A stretch of DNA of 64,000 bases. Source: Propionispira arboris (lineage in GTDB: Bacteria; Bacillota; Negativicutes; Selenomonadales; Selenomonadaceae). Positions 8,640 through 17,871 of the stretch are shown here, piece after piece. Position numbers and translations under genes: made by a program. The stretch spans positions 1 through 64,000 of the forward strand of contig NZ_FNZK01000018.1 of the NCBI RefSeq assembly GCF_900109225.1, given 5' to 3'. The first letter of the stretch is position 1. Every line of letters starts with the position of its first letter. The notes beneath the pieces were generated by a model that worked only from the letters and a program-made list of their open reading frames with translations, was not told the DNA's origin and ran no database searches.

Positions 8640-8927
8640 GGATAAACGATCACTCCTTAATAACCAAACTACACTCTTATATTATATAAGTTGCATTAAC
8701 TATTCCTGGCAGCCTTATAAGTTAGTCGTAATTTATTTAATATATATATAATAATACTTTGAGTTAACTCTAATGCAAGCGTTTTTGTAAAAGTTTAACT
8801 TTTGAAGATTTGCTGTAAAGGTATATAATTTTCATTCTTTCAAATTTACGCAAATTTAATAAAATAATAACACAAAAATCATTATAAAAATGGTAAGCTT
8901 TTTATAATAAATAAGGGGGCCTGGAAA
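8640..8927. promoter_or_regulatory. Divergent promoter region with small palindromes
   Basis: For the rightward gene a -35 TTGAAG (8802-8807) and -10 TATAAT (8824-8829) with 16-bp spacing fit a sigma-A promoter. Upstream are two short perfect palindromes, GAGTTAACTC (8761-8770) and AAAAGTTTAACTTTT (about 8789-8803, touching the -35), which may be operators. No regulator gene is adjacent. Confidence 0.5.
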
Positions 8928-9884
8928 ATGCGATATTTTAATATAAAACAAATTGTTTTGCTGGTAGGAACAATTATTCTAATGAGTTTATCAAGTCAAG
9001 TCTCTTTTGCCAAGGAACAACCGCAATTTTATCATCTTACCATTATCCATACCAATGATTTTCATGATTATGATCCGTATGCTTTGGCTAGAAAAGCAAC
9101 GCTTATTAAGCAGATACGAGCTGAGACTGATAATGTTTTGCTTGTAGATGCAGGTGATCTTTATACGCGCGGACCTTATCATAAAATTTTTTATGGTGAG
9201 ATGGAAATGGCAGCTTATAATGCTATGCATTATGATGCCTGGGAACTTGGCAATAATGAATTTAAAGGCGATCCAGATCCTGTTATTGCGGATCAGAAAC
9301 TTTATAATTTGGTAAAGCAGGCACAGTTTCCTACCTTATGTTCCAATATTAAAACAGCGGATGATCAATACTTGCCAGGTGTAAAACCTTATACGATAAA
9401 ACCTATGCAAGGCTTAAACATTGGCATTTTGGGTGTTTCATCAATAAAGGTGAAAAACTATCCACAGGCAGTCAATAAGGTGGTTGAAAATCCAGTAGAA
9501 GCAGCTCAAAAATTACTGCCTGAAGTGCAAGCCCAATCAGATATTCAGATTATTTTATCACATGCGGGTTTGTCTGCTGATGTACAGATGGATATGAAGT
9601 TAGCGGATCGTGGTGTTGCATTGATTGTTGGTGCAGATGACCATTATGTTATCAGTCAGCCTATTTATCGTACAGGCGGAATTCCTATTGTGCAAGCAGG
9701 CGGCGAGGATAATATATATTTGGGACGAGTCGATTTAACCTTCGAAAAGAAAGAAGGAAAATGGGTATTAATTGGGCATAAAGGTCGACTGTATCCAATT
9801 ACCAAGGATATTTCGCTGGAACCCAATATTAAAGCAATTATTGATCGTTATCTATCCAGTATAAAAAAACAGGCCGCAGCTTAG
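8928..9884 (+). CDS. Exported 5'-nucleotidase-like metallophosphatase with altered active-site motifs
   Basis: A 318-residue protein with a cleavable signal peptide (about 1-28, ending VSFA) and a single calcineurin-like domain of the 5'-nucleotidase/UshA type. Motifs in order: HTNDFHDY near 41, LLVDAGDLYTRG near 70, LGNNEFKGDP near 107, LSHAGLSADVQ near 205, and GADDHYVI near 235. Family members normally read GNHEF and GxHsH at the third and fifth motifs. Here the catalytic histidine is Asn and the first histidine of the last motif is Asp. The C-terminal substrate-binding domain of UshA is absent. It may be a divergent phosphatase or a binding protein. The ATG has a GGGGGCC ribosome site. 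Confidence 0.75.
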   Translation: MRYFNIKQIVLLVGTIILMSLSSQVSFAKEQPQFYHLTIIHTNDFHDYDPYALARKATLIKQIRAETDNVLLVDAGDLYTRGPYHKIFYGEMEMAAYNAMHYDAWELGNNEFKGDPDPVIADQKLYNLVKQAQFPTLCSNIKTADDQYLPGVKPYTIKPMQGLNIGILGVSSIKVKNYPQAVNKVVENPVEAAQKLLPEVQAQSDIQIILSHAGLSADVQMDMKLADRGVALIVGADDHYVISQPIYRTGGIPIVQAGGEDNIYLGRVDLTFEKKEGKWVLIGHKGRLYPITKDISLEPNIKAIIDRYLSSIKKQAAA

Positions 9885-9977
9885 TCAGAATTTTTTTATA
9901 AAGTAAATTTTATGCAAAGATGATACTCAGCTTATGTAAATACTACTTGGAAGATTGCCGATGGAATTAGTATATGT

Positions 9978-10493
9978 CTAAATATTAGTATATATATTTT
10001 TTTTCCACTTTCTAATTTTGGGTCTAAAGTTTTTAAACGGTGCAACAGAATTGATATGAATCCATTTCCACAGCGGCCAATTTGCTTTCGTTACAGTCCA
10101 TTTTCGCATATTTGGTGTAAAAAGTTCTTCCTCAGTTAAAAGCTCAATCCAATTACACCAAGCGTTTACGCTATTTTTAAATAAAAGACGTAATTCGTCA
10201 AGAGAATGTTCTGCATACTTTGTATAAAAAGATTGATAGAGTAATCCAAGCTGATTCCATTTATATTCCGGGGATGGAGTAATAACCAGTTTACCGTCTA
10301 GTTCACTTTGTTCCCATTCCATAATTAAATTTAACCAGCCTGTTTGATAGGCAAGCATTTCTTGTGGGGTCTTATCAACTTCTTCAATATGTAAGTTGAA
10401 TTTTTCTGCAGGGACAGTATCAAATTCTTGATCAAAAAGGTGATAACTCTTTTTTATTTCGACGAGTAATTCTTCTTTGTTTTGATAGTTCAC
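9978..10493 (-). CDS. ClbS/DfsB-family four-helix protein
   Basis: A 171-residue protein matching the ClbS/DfsB (DUF1706) family: N-terminal NKEELLVEIKKSYHLFDQEF, then a TPQEMLAYQTGWLNLIMEWE helix and the tryptophan-rich C-terminal helix WTVTKANWPLWKWIHINSVAPFKNFR. ClbS protects cells from colibactin by hydrolysing its cyclopropane warhead. Most other members are uncharacterised, so resistance is only a possibility. It is a single gene, convergent with the exported phosphatase. Confidence 0.8.
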   Translation of the reverse strand: MNYQNKEELLVEIKKSYHLFDQEFDTVPAEKFNLHIEEVDKTPQEMLAYQTGWLNLIMEWEQSELDGKLVITPSPEYKWNQLGLLYQSFYTKYAEHSLDELRLLFKNSVNAWCNWIELLTEEELFTPNMRKWTVTKANWPLWKWIHINSVAPFKNFRPKIRKWKKNIYTNI

Positions 10494-10713
10494 GGTAATA
10501 CCTCTTTTCGTGTAGTGCAGGTTATTTTAAATCGTTTTTTTATGTTATAAGAAAGATTCGTTAAAATAGAAATAACTCACTAAGGGCAATGCCAGTTTAT
10601 AAAAGAAATTTTATAATGTCAATGTATTTGTCGCAAAGAGATATGGGAAAGTTGTTCATTATAAGAAGCCATTCATTGTAATTTTTATCTAATTGTGATA
10701 AAAAAGAATAAGG

Positions 10714-10742
10714 TTGAAAATAAAGATCAGAATGTGTATAAT
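10714..10742 (+). promoter_or_regulatory. Sigma-A promoter of the serS T-box transcript
   Basis: TTGAAA (10714-10719), a 17-bp spacer and a perfect TATAAT (10737-10742), placed about 50 bases before the T-box leader core. Confidence 0.75.
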
Positions 10743-10789
10743 GAGGAAAATGTATTGGTATACTTGGCCATGAGAAAAGATATAGTTTA

Positions 10790-11000
10790 TAACTCTGGGC
10801 AGAGAATCGGTGATTTGGTGTGAACCGAAGAGAGTTTAAGCTGTTCCGCTTTTTGAGCTATCGATGATGAATCGAAGGGACATGCCCTTTATAGCATGTT
10901 TGAGTGGTCAGACTAGATGCTGGCAATTTGGGTGGCAACGCGGACTCCTTCCGTCCCATATAATAAAATTATATGGTCGGGGGGAGTATTTTTTTATAAA
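10790..11000 (+). ncRNA. T-box riboswitch leader of serS
   Basis: The leader contains an AGAGAATCGGTG stem-I element (from 10801), the conserved T-box GGGTGGCAACGCGG (10930-10943), and then a strong terminator hairpin (10944-10988) followed by ATTTTTTTAT. These are the hallmarks of a T-box that senses uncharged tRNA and chooses between antiterminator and terminator. The downstream gene is serS, so tRNA-Ser is the expected ligand. I did not assign the specifier codon with confidence. Confidence 0.93.
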
Positions 11001-11027
11001 AAATAGATAAATTTAGGAGGGAAACAC

Positions 11028-12305
11028 ATGATAGATATAAAAATTTTACGAAAAAATCCAGAATTGGTAAAGAACAATATTAAGAAGAAATTTCAATATG
11101 ATAAATTACAATTGGTTGATGAAATCATTGAATTGGATCGACAATTTCGTGAAGCTAAAGGTCAAGCAGATTTTCTTAGAAGTCAGAGAAATTCTATAAG
11201 TCGGGAAATTGGTATCCTTATGGAGCAAAGTCAAAGAACTGTAGTCGAACAAAAAAAAATAAAAGTTGCTGCTGTCACGGAAGAAATGCAACATTTGAAA
11301 ATACAACAAGAAACACTTTTTGATCAAATTCAGGGTAAAATGTTACAAATCCCCAATATTATTGATTCGTCGGTCCCCATAGGTCGAGATGATAGTGAAA
11401 ATAAAGAAATTGAACGTTTTGGTGAGCCTGCTGTGCCTGACTTTGAAGTTCCATACCATGTGGATATAATGGAGAAACGGAATGGTATTGATCTTGATAG
11501 TGCAAGAAAAGTAAGTGGAACTGGCTTTTATTATCTCTGTGGTGATGTTGCACGGTTACACTCAGCGATTCTTTCTTATGCGAGAGATTTTATGATTGAT
11601 AGAGGGTTTACCTATTATATTCCGCCATTTATGATACGCAGCAATGTAGTAGCTGGCGTAATGAGCTTTTCTGAAATGGAAAATATGATGTATAAAATTG
11701 AAGGTGAAGACTTATATCTGGTTGGTACTAGTGAACATTCCATGATTGGAAAGTTTATGGATACAATTTTAGGTGAAGACCAACTCCCACAGACTTTAAC
11801 GAGTTATTCTCCTTGCTTTCGAAAAGAAGTTGGTTCTCATGGGATTGAAGAACGTGGTGTATATAGAATTCATCAGTTTGAAAAACAAGAAATGATTGTT
11901 GTCTGCAAACCAGAAGAGAGTTTTTGTTGGTTTGAAACACTATATAAAAATACAGTTGATCTTTTTCGATCTTTGGATATCCCAGTACGTACTGTAGAAT
12001 GTTGTTCTGGTGATTTGGCAGATTTAAAAATAAAAAGTGTTGATGTAGAAGCATGGTCTCCACGGCAACAAAAGTATTTTGAAGTTGGAAGTTGTTCTAA
12101 TTTAGGTGATGCACAAGCACGCCGGCTTGGTATTCGTATTAAAAACAAGACAAATGAAAAATATTTCCCGCATACTCTGAATAACACGGTTGTGGCACCA
12201 CCACGTATGTTGATTGCATTTTTGGAAAATAATCTGGCGGCAGATGGGAACATTAAGATACCACAACCTTTAAGAATGTATATGGGAGGAAAATCGAGTA
12301 TTTAA
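11028..12305 (+). CDS. serS: Seryl-tRNA synthetase, divergent form
   Basis: A 425-residue class II synthetase that charges tRNA-Ser with serine. An N-terminal coiled-coil arm (about 25-105) is followed by the catalytic core with TSEHSMIG near 234, motif 2 SPCFRKEVGSHGIEERGVYRIHQF near 263-286, and motif 3 HTLNNTVVAPPRMLIAFLEN near 383-402. The usual bacterial signatures are TAEVP and LNGSGLAVGRT. This copy instead resembles archaeal/eukaryotic-like or secondary bacterial SerRS. The C-terminus lacks the usual GxxxI end. An AGGAGGG ribosome site and a T-box leader precede it. It may be a second, conditionally expressed SerRS rather than the main one. Confidence 0.9.
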   Translation: MIDIKILRKNPELVKNNIKKKFQYDKLQLVDEIIELDRQFREAKGQADFLRSQRNSISREIGILMEQSQRTVVEQKKIKVAAVTEEMQHLKIQQETLFDQIQGKMLQIPNIIDSSVPIGRDDSENKEIERFGEPAVPDFEVPYHVDIMEKRNGIDLDSARKVSGTGFYYLCGDVARLHSAILSYARDFMIDRGFTYYIPPFMIRSNVVAGVMSFSEMENMMYKIEGEDLYLVGTSEHSMIGKFMDTILGEDQLPQTLTSYSPCFRKEVGSHGIEERGVYRIHQFEKQEMIVVCKPEESFCWFETLYKNTVDLFRSLDIPVRTVECCSGDLADLKIKSVDVEAWSPRQQKYFEVGSCSNLGDAQARRLGIRIKNKTNEKYFPHTLNNTVVAPPRMLIAFLENNLAADGNIKIPQPLRMYMGGKSSI

Positions 12306-12453
12306 AAACTCAGGTTTAGGTTTTAAATTCAGTGAATAAAAGAACCGGGTATATTTTAAATTGTTGGGTAGAGGTTTGTTCATAGTAGTATATATACATT
12401 AGCTTGAAGGGGAAATGTATTTGCTACAGAACAAAATGTATGGAGATGATAAG

Positions 12454-13245
12454 ATGAATACGGAACAAATTCAACAGGCTGTTAATGAAATATCTGCCTT
12501 TCTGGCGGTGAGAGATCTTGATGATTTAGATTATAAAGCTTTAGAAAAGGTCGCTGGCTTAAAAAAAGTCGATGTATTGGTGTTATTAGGAAACTCTATT
12601 CCCTATACGATTCAATGTGCAGCAACTGCATATAAAAATAACCTATGTGATCGAATTCTCATTAATGGCGGCATTGGACATTCAACTGAAATATTAAGAC
12701 AACAGATAAGAAAAAATGAAAAATTTGCTGATATTGAAGTTGCAAATCGAGCCGAAGGCGATATTTTTTTTGACATTATGACTAAAATTTATCATATTCC
12801 CGCGAATAAGATTCTAGTAGAAAATAAATCTACGAATTGTGGCGATAATGCATTCAAAGCAATTGCGCTTTTAGATCAATTAAATATAAAATACAGAGCA
12901 CTCCTTTTAATCCAAGATCCTACGATGCAACTCAGAACCTATGCATCTTTTTTGAAATACACGGAGCATCAACACGTGCAAATTCTAAACTATGCACCCT
13001 TTGTTCCTGTTGTAGATCATAACTTAAAACTGATAAATAAAGACATCAATGGGATTTGGAATGAACAAAGATATTTAGAGCTCATTATGGGGGAGATACC
13101 AAGATTGAAAGATGATATGAATGGCTATGGTCCTTGTGGAAAAAATTACATTGCCCATGTCGATGTGCCGCAGCAAATAGAAGCGCAGTATCATAAGTTG
13201 AAATCATTTTTCAATGAGGATCTATCTGAGCGGAGTATATTCTAG
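12454..13245 (+). CDS. YdcF-like (DUF218) protein
   Basis: A 263-residue protein from the ATG at 12454, which has a TGGAGATGA ribosome site. The DUF218/YdcF fold is shown by VDVLVLLGNSIPYT near 37, ILINGGIGHST near 67, and ILVENKSTNCGDNAFKA near 118, then LIQDPTMQLRT. Soluble YdcF binds S-adenosylmethionine; membrane members act in envelope biogenesis. This one has no membrane segment. The 150-bp gap after serS could allow read-through from the T-box transcript, but no shared signal proves it. Confidence 0.8.
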   Translation: MNTEQIQQAVNEISAFLAVRDLDDLDYKALEKVAGLKKVDVLVLLGNSIPYTIQCAATAYKNNLCDRILINGGIGHSTEILRQQIRKNEKFADIEVANRAEGDIFFDIMTKIYHIPANKILVENKSTNCGDNAFKAIALLDQLNIKYRALLLIQDPTMQLRTYASFLKYTEHQHVQILNYAPFVPVVDHNLKLINKDINGIWNEQRYLELIMGEIPRLKDDMNGYGPCGKNYIAHVDVPQQIEAQYHKLKSFFNEDLSERSIF

Positions 13246-13306
13246 GTTTCGTGATATTTTGATTGATGTGATTTGATTTTTATATAAAATAAAAAACGTA
13301 AAAATG

Positions 13307-13351
13307 TGATATAGATTGGCAATCAAAAGCCATACCTATATCATTTTTTTT
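13307..13351 (+). terminator. Intrinsic terminator after the DUF218 gene
   Basis: TGATATAG pairs with CTATATCA, with an inner TGGC/GCCA helix, followed by eight T residues. Confidence 0.7.
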
Positions 13352-13794
13352 TACTTGAAATAAGAGCATTAAAGGGTTATAATTGTATAAAATTTAATTA
13401 TTTTTGTATAAGATGTAAATATGTAAGTTTTGCTGCTTGCTAATATTGCGATAGCAAATCATAGCGATGATTTAAGTGTGCAAATGTTAGAAGCTTTATA
13501 AGGCGACTGGACTAACTTATATTGTTGGTTTTAGCCGTCTGTTTTTGTGCAACAAAAAATGTAAATATTTATAAAAACCCATAGAGATGAATTATGTGCG
13601 AAGTCGCTGATTCGAGAGACGTCTTATATCGATGAATAAAAGGGGACTAATTATACCTTTAGAGATATGGTTCATTCATGTATCAGGAATCTTTTAACAG
13701 TGCAGTATCATGCGATACATATTGATTAAATTAAGAGCTTTGTGAAATGCTGAAAAGAAACAGCAACTTAAAAAATAATGAAAGAGGTGACACT
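13352..13794. other. Intergenic region before the LevR-type gene
   Basis: About 440 bp of AT-rich sequence without a credible gene. GGGTTATAATTG near 13376 is -10-like but has no good partner. No sigma-54 site was seen here, so the activator itself is probably sigma-A dependent. Confidence 0.4.
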
Positions 13795-16584
13795 ATGAAA
13801 CGTATGGATAAAATTTATCAATATATACAAGAACGATCTAAGTCTTATTCAAGCGAAGAGATCCAAGGCAGGATTGGTGTTGAAGCTGCTGAGATTTCGC
13901 AAGCGTTGCAGATTATGCGAAGTAATGTCAGTCGTGAACTGAATAACTTGTATCGAGATGGGAAAATCCTTAAGTTTTCTGGACGTCCTGTTTTATATTT
14001 TGATAGAGAAATATTTGAACAGACCAAGGGCGTGACATTACCTCTTGAAATTGAAGAATTAGCTACAGTTGAAAGTGGTGTAACCTCTGCTAAAAAACTT
14101 ACCATACAAAAAAGTGGATTTGATTGTTTAATTGGTTCGGATGGCAGCTTGAAAAAACAAATTGAACAAGCTAAGGCAGCGATTTTGTATCCGCCTCATG
14201 GTTTACATACGCTGATTGTCGGACAGACAGGTGTGGGGAAAACCTTGTTTGCCCATATGATGTATGAGTATGGTAAAACAATCGGGAAATTCAGTGAGCA
14301 ATCTCCGTTTATTATTTTTAACTGTGCGGATTATTATAACAACCCTCAGTTGTTAATTTCACATATCTTTGGTCATATCAAAGGAGCCTTTACCGGTGCT
14401 GACAGTGCGAAACCTGGTTTGGTGGAATCCGCAGATAATGGAATATTATTTCTTGACGAAATTCATCGTTTACCTCCTGAGGGGCAGGAAATGCTGTTTT
14501 ATTTTATGGATACAGGAACTTTTAATCGATTGGGCGAAACAACGCGAAGTCGTCAAGCAACAGTCCTCATTATTGGAGCGACAACAGAAAATCCTGATTC
14601 TGTTCTTACCAAAACATTTATCCGTCGTATCCCCAGCATTATAAAAATCCAGCCTTTAGCAGATCGGTCAATGGAGGAAAAACTTGATATCATTAAATTG
14701 TTGCTGGCAAATGAGGTTCATTCGATTCAAAAACCCGTAAAGATTAGCGTGGAAGCATTAAAAGCGTTGATTGGTAATATAGGAGTCGGTAATGTTGGAC
14801 AGATGAAGTCCAATATCAAATTATTATGTGCGCAAGCTTTTTTGAATGGTATTGATAATCCCAATTATATAGAAATTGACTTTAAACTTCTTCCGGCTTC
14901 TGTAAAATCTGGTTTATTAGCACTTAGCTCCAATCGACGAGAATTGGCTCTTGTGAGCCAATATATTAACGAAGCGTTGTTTATCTCGCCAAATGACCAA
15001 AAACTTCCGATGGAAGAAACAGAAGATACATCCTTTAATTTATACCATCTCGTCGATAAAAAAATAAAGACGCTTAAAAGTGAAAACATTCAAAGTGCAG
15101 TTATTAAACAGATTATTGCCGCAGATGTTAATGCTTATATAAAATCATTTTGCAATCAACAAGATGATTTTAATATGTCTGTGCAGGACCGTTTGCTAAA
15201 AATCATTGATTATGATTTAATCGATTTTACCGAAGAGATTGCTACGATTGTTCAAAAACACTTAAAGATAAGTTCACTGGATCGTTTTCTTTATGCTTTT
15301 AGCCTTCACTTAAGCGTGTTTTTTAAGCGAATCAAATCACAGCAACCGCTTTCGAGTCATGCAATTGAAGGTACCGTAAGTAAGGATACTGAAGAATTTC
15401 ATTTGGCGATGGAAATTAAACAAAAAATTGAAGAATACTATCATATAATAGTCCCTCCGGCAGAAATAGAATACTTTGCAATGCTGCTTAATTCATTAAA
15501 AGAAGAAGATGATGATGAAAAAATCATTATCATTGTGGTTATGCATGGGGTTCATACGGCTACTTCTATGACGGATGTGGCACAGAAGCTTTTGAACGTG
15601 CAGTTGAAAAATTTAATTGTTTTTGATATGCCAATCGAGGTACAGCCGCAGGTGATATTTAGTAAAATAATGGAACGTCTCCAAACTATGAATTGCCATA
15701 AGGGAATTTTATTATTAGCCGATATGGGGTCAATTATTAATTTTGGTCCGATGATCACAGAACAACTTAAAATTCCCGTTAAAATGCTGGATATGGTTTC
15801 TACGCCGTTAGTATTAGAAGCTATACGTAAAGCTGATGTAGCGGGGATTAGTTTGAATGCGGTTTATGACTCGCTGAACAATTTCAAAGGCTATGAAAGC
15901 AGTGCTGAAGATTTGCCCGCAGAACACGTTAAACATCCTGAGGTCATTGTTACGATTTGCGCATCAGGCAAAGGAACAGCCGAAAAACTGCAAAAAATTC
16001 TAGAAAATATCTTGCCGACTATTACGCCGCGCCCAATCAAGGTACTACCAGTCGGACTTTATAAAGTACAGGAATCTATAGCAGAAATATCGAAAGAATA
16101 TCGAATCATCGCAGTTGTTGGTGTTGCAAATCCAAAATGTGATATTCCATTTATACCATTAGAACAGGTAATTGATGGTGAAGTTGAAAATATTTTACGA
16201 ACTTTAATTGGTATTGGAGGTTCACGAAAGGCACCACCTAAAAACTTGGTTTTACGTAGTTTTTGTGAAGAAAGTTTAGTGGAAATGCTCACCTATTTAA
16301 ATCCGGCTAAAATTCTTGACACACTATTAAAATTTGATAGTTTGTTAGAATCTCACCTTGGCTATCAATTGACAAATCCACAGCGAATTCGTCTGTTGGT
16401 TCATTGCGGGTGTGCTTTAGAAAGAATGATCATGAAAACGGGTCTGGTCTACGATGAACAAGAATATCCACCGATTAACACGCAAAAATTACAGTGTGTC
16501 AATATGGCAGCAACAGTATTCGAAAAAACAATTAAGATTGTTTTAACCAGAGATGAAAAGGCATTTATTGCTTCTATGATATAA
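13795..16584 (+). CDS. LevR-type sigma-54 activator with PTS regulation domains
   Basis: A 929-residue protein from the ATG at 13795, which has a perfect AGAGGTGA ribosome site; an ATG at 13747 would add 16 poor residues. Domains in order: winged helix-turn-helix (about 5-70), AAA+ sigma-54 interaction domain (110-350) with Walker A GQTGVGKT near 142 and the sigma-54 contact loop GAFTGA near 197, PRD1 (about 440-545), mannose-type IIA domain with MHGVHTATS near 583, IIB-Gat-like region (VIVTICASGKGTAEK near 717), and PRD2 (830-929). This is the LevR/ManR layout. It activates the adjacent PTS operon, with activity set by phosphorylation of PRD and IIA histidines by PTS proteins. Confidence 0.93.
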   Translation: MKRMDKIYQYIQERSKSYSSEEIQGRIGVEAAEISQALQIMRSNVSRELNNLYRDGKILKFSGRPVLYFDREIFEQTKGVTLPLEIEELATVESGVTSAKKLTIQKSGFDCLIGSDGSLKKQIEQAKAAILYPPHGLHTLIVGQTGVGKTLFAHMMYEYGKTIGKFSEQSPFIIFNCADYYNNPQLLISHIFGHIKGAFTGADSAKPGLVESADNGILFLDEIHRLPPEGQEMLFYFMDTGTFNRLGETTRSRQATVLIIGATTENPDSVLTKTFIRRIPSIIKIQPLADRSMEEKLDIIKLLLANEVHSIQKPVKISVEALKALIGNIGVGNVGQMKSNIKLLCAQAFLNGIDNPNYIEIDFKLLPASVKSGLLALSSNRRELALVSQYINEALFISPNDQKLPMEETEDTSFNLYHLVDKKIKTLKSENIQSAVIKQIIAADVNAYIKSFCNQQDDFNMSVQDRLLKIIDYDLIDFTEEIATIVQKHLKISSLDRFLYAFSLHLSVFFKRIKSQQPLSSHAIEGTVSKDTEEFHLAMEIKQKIEEYYHIIVPPAEIEYFAMLLNSLKEEDDDEKIIIIVVMHGVHTATSMTDVAQKLLNVQLKNLIVFDMPIEVQPQVIFSKIMERLQTMNCHKGILLLADMGSIINFGPMITEQLKIPVKMLDMVSTPLVLEAIRKADVAGISLNAVYDSLNNFKGYESSAEDLPAEHVKHPEVIVTICASGKGTAEKLQKILENILPTITPRPIKVLPVGLYKVQESIAEISKEYRIIAVVGVANPKCDIPFIPLEQVIDGEVENILRTLIGIGGSRKAPPKNLVLRSFCEESLVEMLTYLNPAKILDTLLKFDSLLESHLGYQLTNPQRIRLLVHCGCALERMIMKTGLVYDEQEYPPINTQKLQCVNMAATVFEKTIKIVLTRDEKAFIASMI

Positions 16585-16625
16585 AATTATTATTTTTCAT
16601 AGAGATAAGTCAAGATTATCCGTTT

Positions 16626-16730
16626 AGGCTATTTTTAGTATGTTGTAATCCCGTTTATAGAATGTCACGATTGAATTTAGTGTGTCATTTTTATGGATAG
16701 GATAGTAAGATAACATGCTAAAAATAGCCT
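16626..16730. promoter_or_regulatory. Inverted repeat upstream of the sigma-54 promoter (possible enhancer or terminator)
   Basis: Arms of 19 bases at 16626-16644 and 16712-16730 (AGGCTATTTTTAG... and its complement) match with one mismatch, 67 bp apart. The right arm is followed by TTTTTT. It could be a long-loop terminator of the activator gene or a dyad of upstream activator sites. A second pair, GTGTGTCA (16680-16687) and TGACACAC (16740-16747), is also perfectly inverted. Confidence 0.55.
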
Positions 16731-16750
16731 TTTTTGATGTGACACACAAG

Positions 16751-16766
16751 TTGGCATGCTACTTGC
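16751..16766 (+). promoter_or_regulatory. Sigma-54 promoter of the mannose-family PTS operon
   Basis: TTGGCATGCTACTTGC has the invariant GG and GC doublets of a -24/-12 promoter with the required 10 bases between them. It lies 81 bases before the IIA start and just after the gene for a sigma-54 activator. Confidence 0.9.
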
Positions 16767-16846
16767 GACAATAAATAGTGTACGTTATTTTAAAGCTTTC
16801 ATAACAAATCAAAGTTTGTCTTGAAAGGTGTATAGGAGGCTGCTTT

Positions 16847-17278
16847 ATGCTGGCAATCATTATAGGAACACACGGATATTTTGCTGAAGAACTTTTAAAA
16901 ACGGCTGAAATGATTTTTGGCCCAGCAAGTAATATCAAAGCCATCCATCTTATTCCGGGAAAAGGGGTGGAAGATTTAGTCAAAGAATACAAACAGGCTA
17001 TTGTTGAAATGGATACGACAGATGGAGTCATTTTTCTAAATGATCTGTTTGGCGGCAGTCCGTATAACGCAGCTTGTCGTGTTGCAATGGAATCCGATGA
17101 TTATGGTATTGCGGCAGGAGTGAATCTTCCCATGCTGATTGATATGCTGAGTTTGCAATCCTTGGCTGAAAAAACATCAATCTTGGAAGTCACAAATCGA
17201 GCAATCGCGGCCGGACATTCCGGTTTGAATTTTTTTCATCGTACATTATTAGCTGAGCAGGTTGAAGATGAACTGTAA
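16847..17278 (+). CDS. PTS mannose-family EIIA component
   Basis: A 143-residue cytoplasmic EIIA. The phosphorylated histidine is His9 in GTHGYFAEEL. The family pattern GVIFLNDLFGGSPYNAACR lies near 59-78. It accepts phosphate from HPr and passes it to EIIB. It is the first gene of the sigma-54-driven operon IIA-IIB-IIC-IID. An AGGAGG ribosome site is present. IIA and IIB are separate proteins here, unlike E. coli ManX. Confidence 0.95.
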   Translation: MLAIIIGTHGYFAEELLKTAEMIFGPASNIKAIHLIPGKGVEDLVKEYKQAIVEMDTTDGVIFLNDLFGGSPYNAACRVAMESDDYGIAAGVNLPMLIDMLSLQSLAEKTSILEVTNRAIAAGHSGLNFFHRTLLAEQVEDEL

Positions 17279-17354
17279 ATTAAGATAATCAAAAAGCAGC
17301 CCCAAAAATTTCATGTGGAATTTTAAGTAAGATTTTTAATCGGAGGTCAAAAAA

Positions 17355-17843
17355 ATGAAAATCAGTTTTGTTAGAATCGATGATCGTTTGATTCATGGAC
17401 AAGTTGCTACGGTATGGGTAAAAGCGTATGACTGTAATCGTATTATGTGCTGTAGTGATGAAGTAGCTAAAGATGAACTAAGAAAGCAACTTGTATTACA
17501 AGTTACACCGCCCGGGCTTAAGGCATATATTCTTCCTATTCAAAAAGCAATTGAAGCTTTTAACAATCCGAAATATGATAGTTTCAATACATTTTTTCTG
17601 TTTACAAATCCAACCGATGTATTGCGTATGGTTGAAGCTGGTATTCCTTTTGAGAGTGTAAATCTTGGCGGTATGCGGTATGTTGATGGAAAAACACAGA
17701 TATCACAAGCCGTTTCTGTTAATGAACAGGATATCGCAGCTTTGAAAAAGCTTGATGAAAAAGGCGTTAAACTCGAACTGCGCCAACTCGCTAAAGACCC
17801 TAAAATAAATGTCATAGAAAAATTAAAATCTATGAATTTATGA
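17355..17843 (+). CDS. PTS mannose-family EIIB component
   Basis: A 162-residue cytoplasmic EIIB. The phosphorylated residue is His14 in RIDDRLIHGQVATVW. VNLGGMRY near 98 and VSVNEQDIAALKKL near 112 are typical. It transfers phosphate from EIIA to the sugar carried by IIC/IID. It lies 76 bp after the EIIA gene, with GGAGG as ribosome site. The length matches the family. The sugar (mannose, fructose, sorbose or an amino sugar) cannot be decided from sequence. Confidence 0.95.
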   Translation: MKISFVRIDDRLIHGQVATVWVKAYDCNRIMCCSDEVAKDELRKQLVLQVTPPGLKAYILPIQKAIEAFNNPKYDSFNTFFLFTNPTDVLRMVEAGIPFESVNLGGMRYVDGKTQISQAVSVNEQDIAALKKLDEKGVKLELRQLAKDPKINVIEKLKSMNL

Positions 17844-17871
17844 TATTTAAACAAAAGAAGGAGCGATTTTC

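Noticed and set aside
11359-12253. Several long reverse-strand open frames across serS
   Set aside because: They are antisense readings of a conserved synthetase gene with no motifs or ribosome sites.
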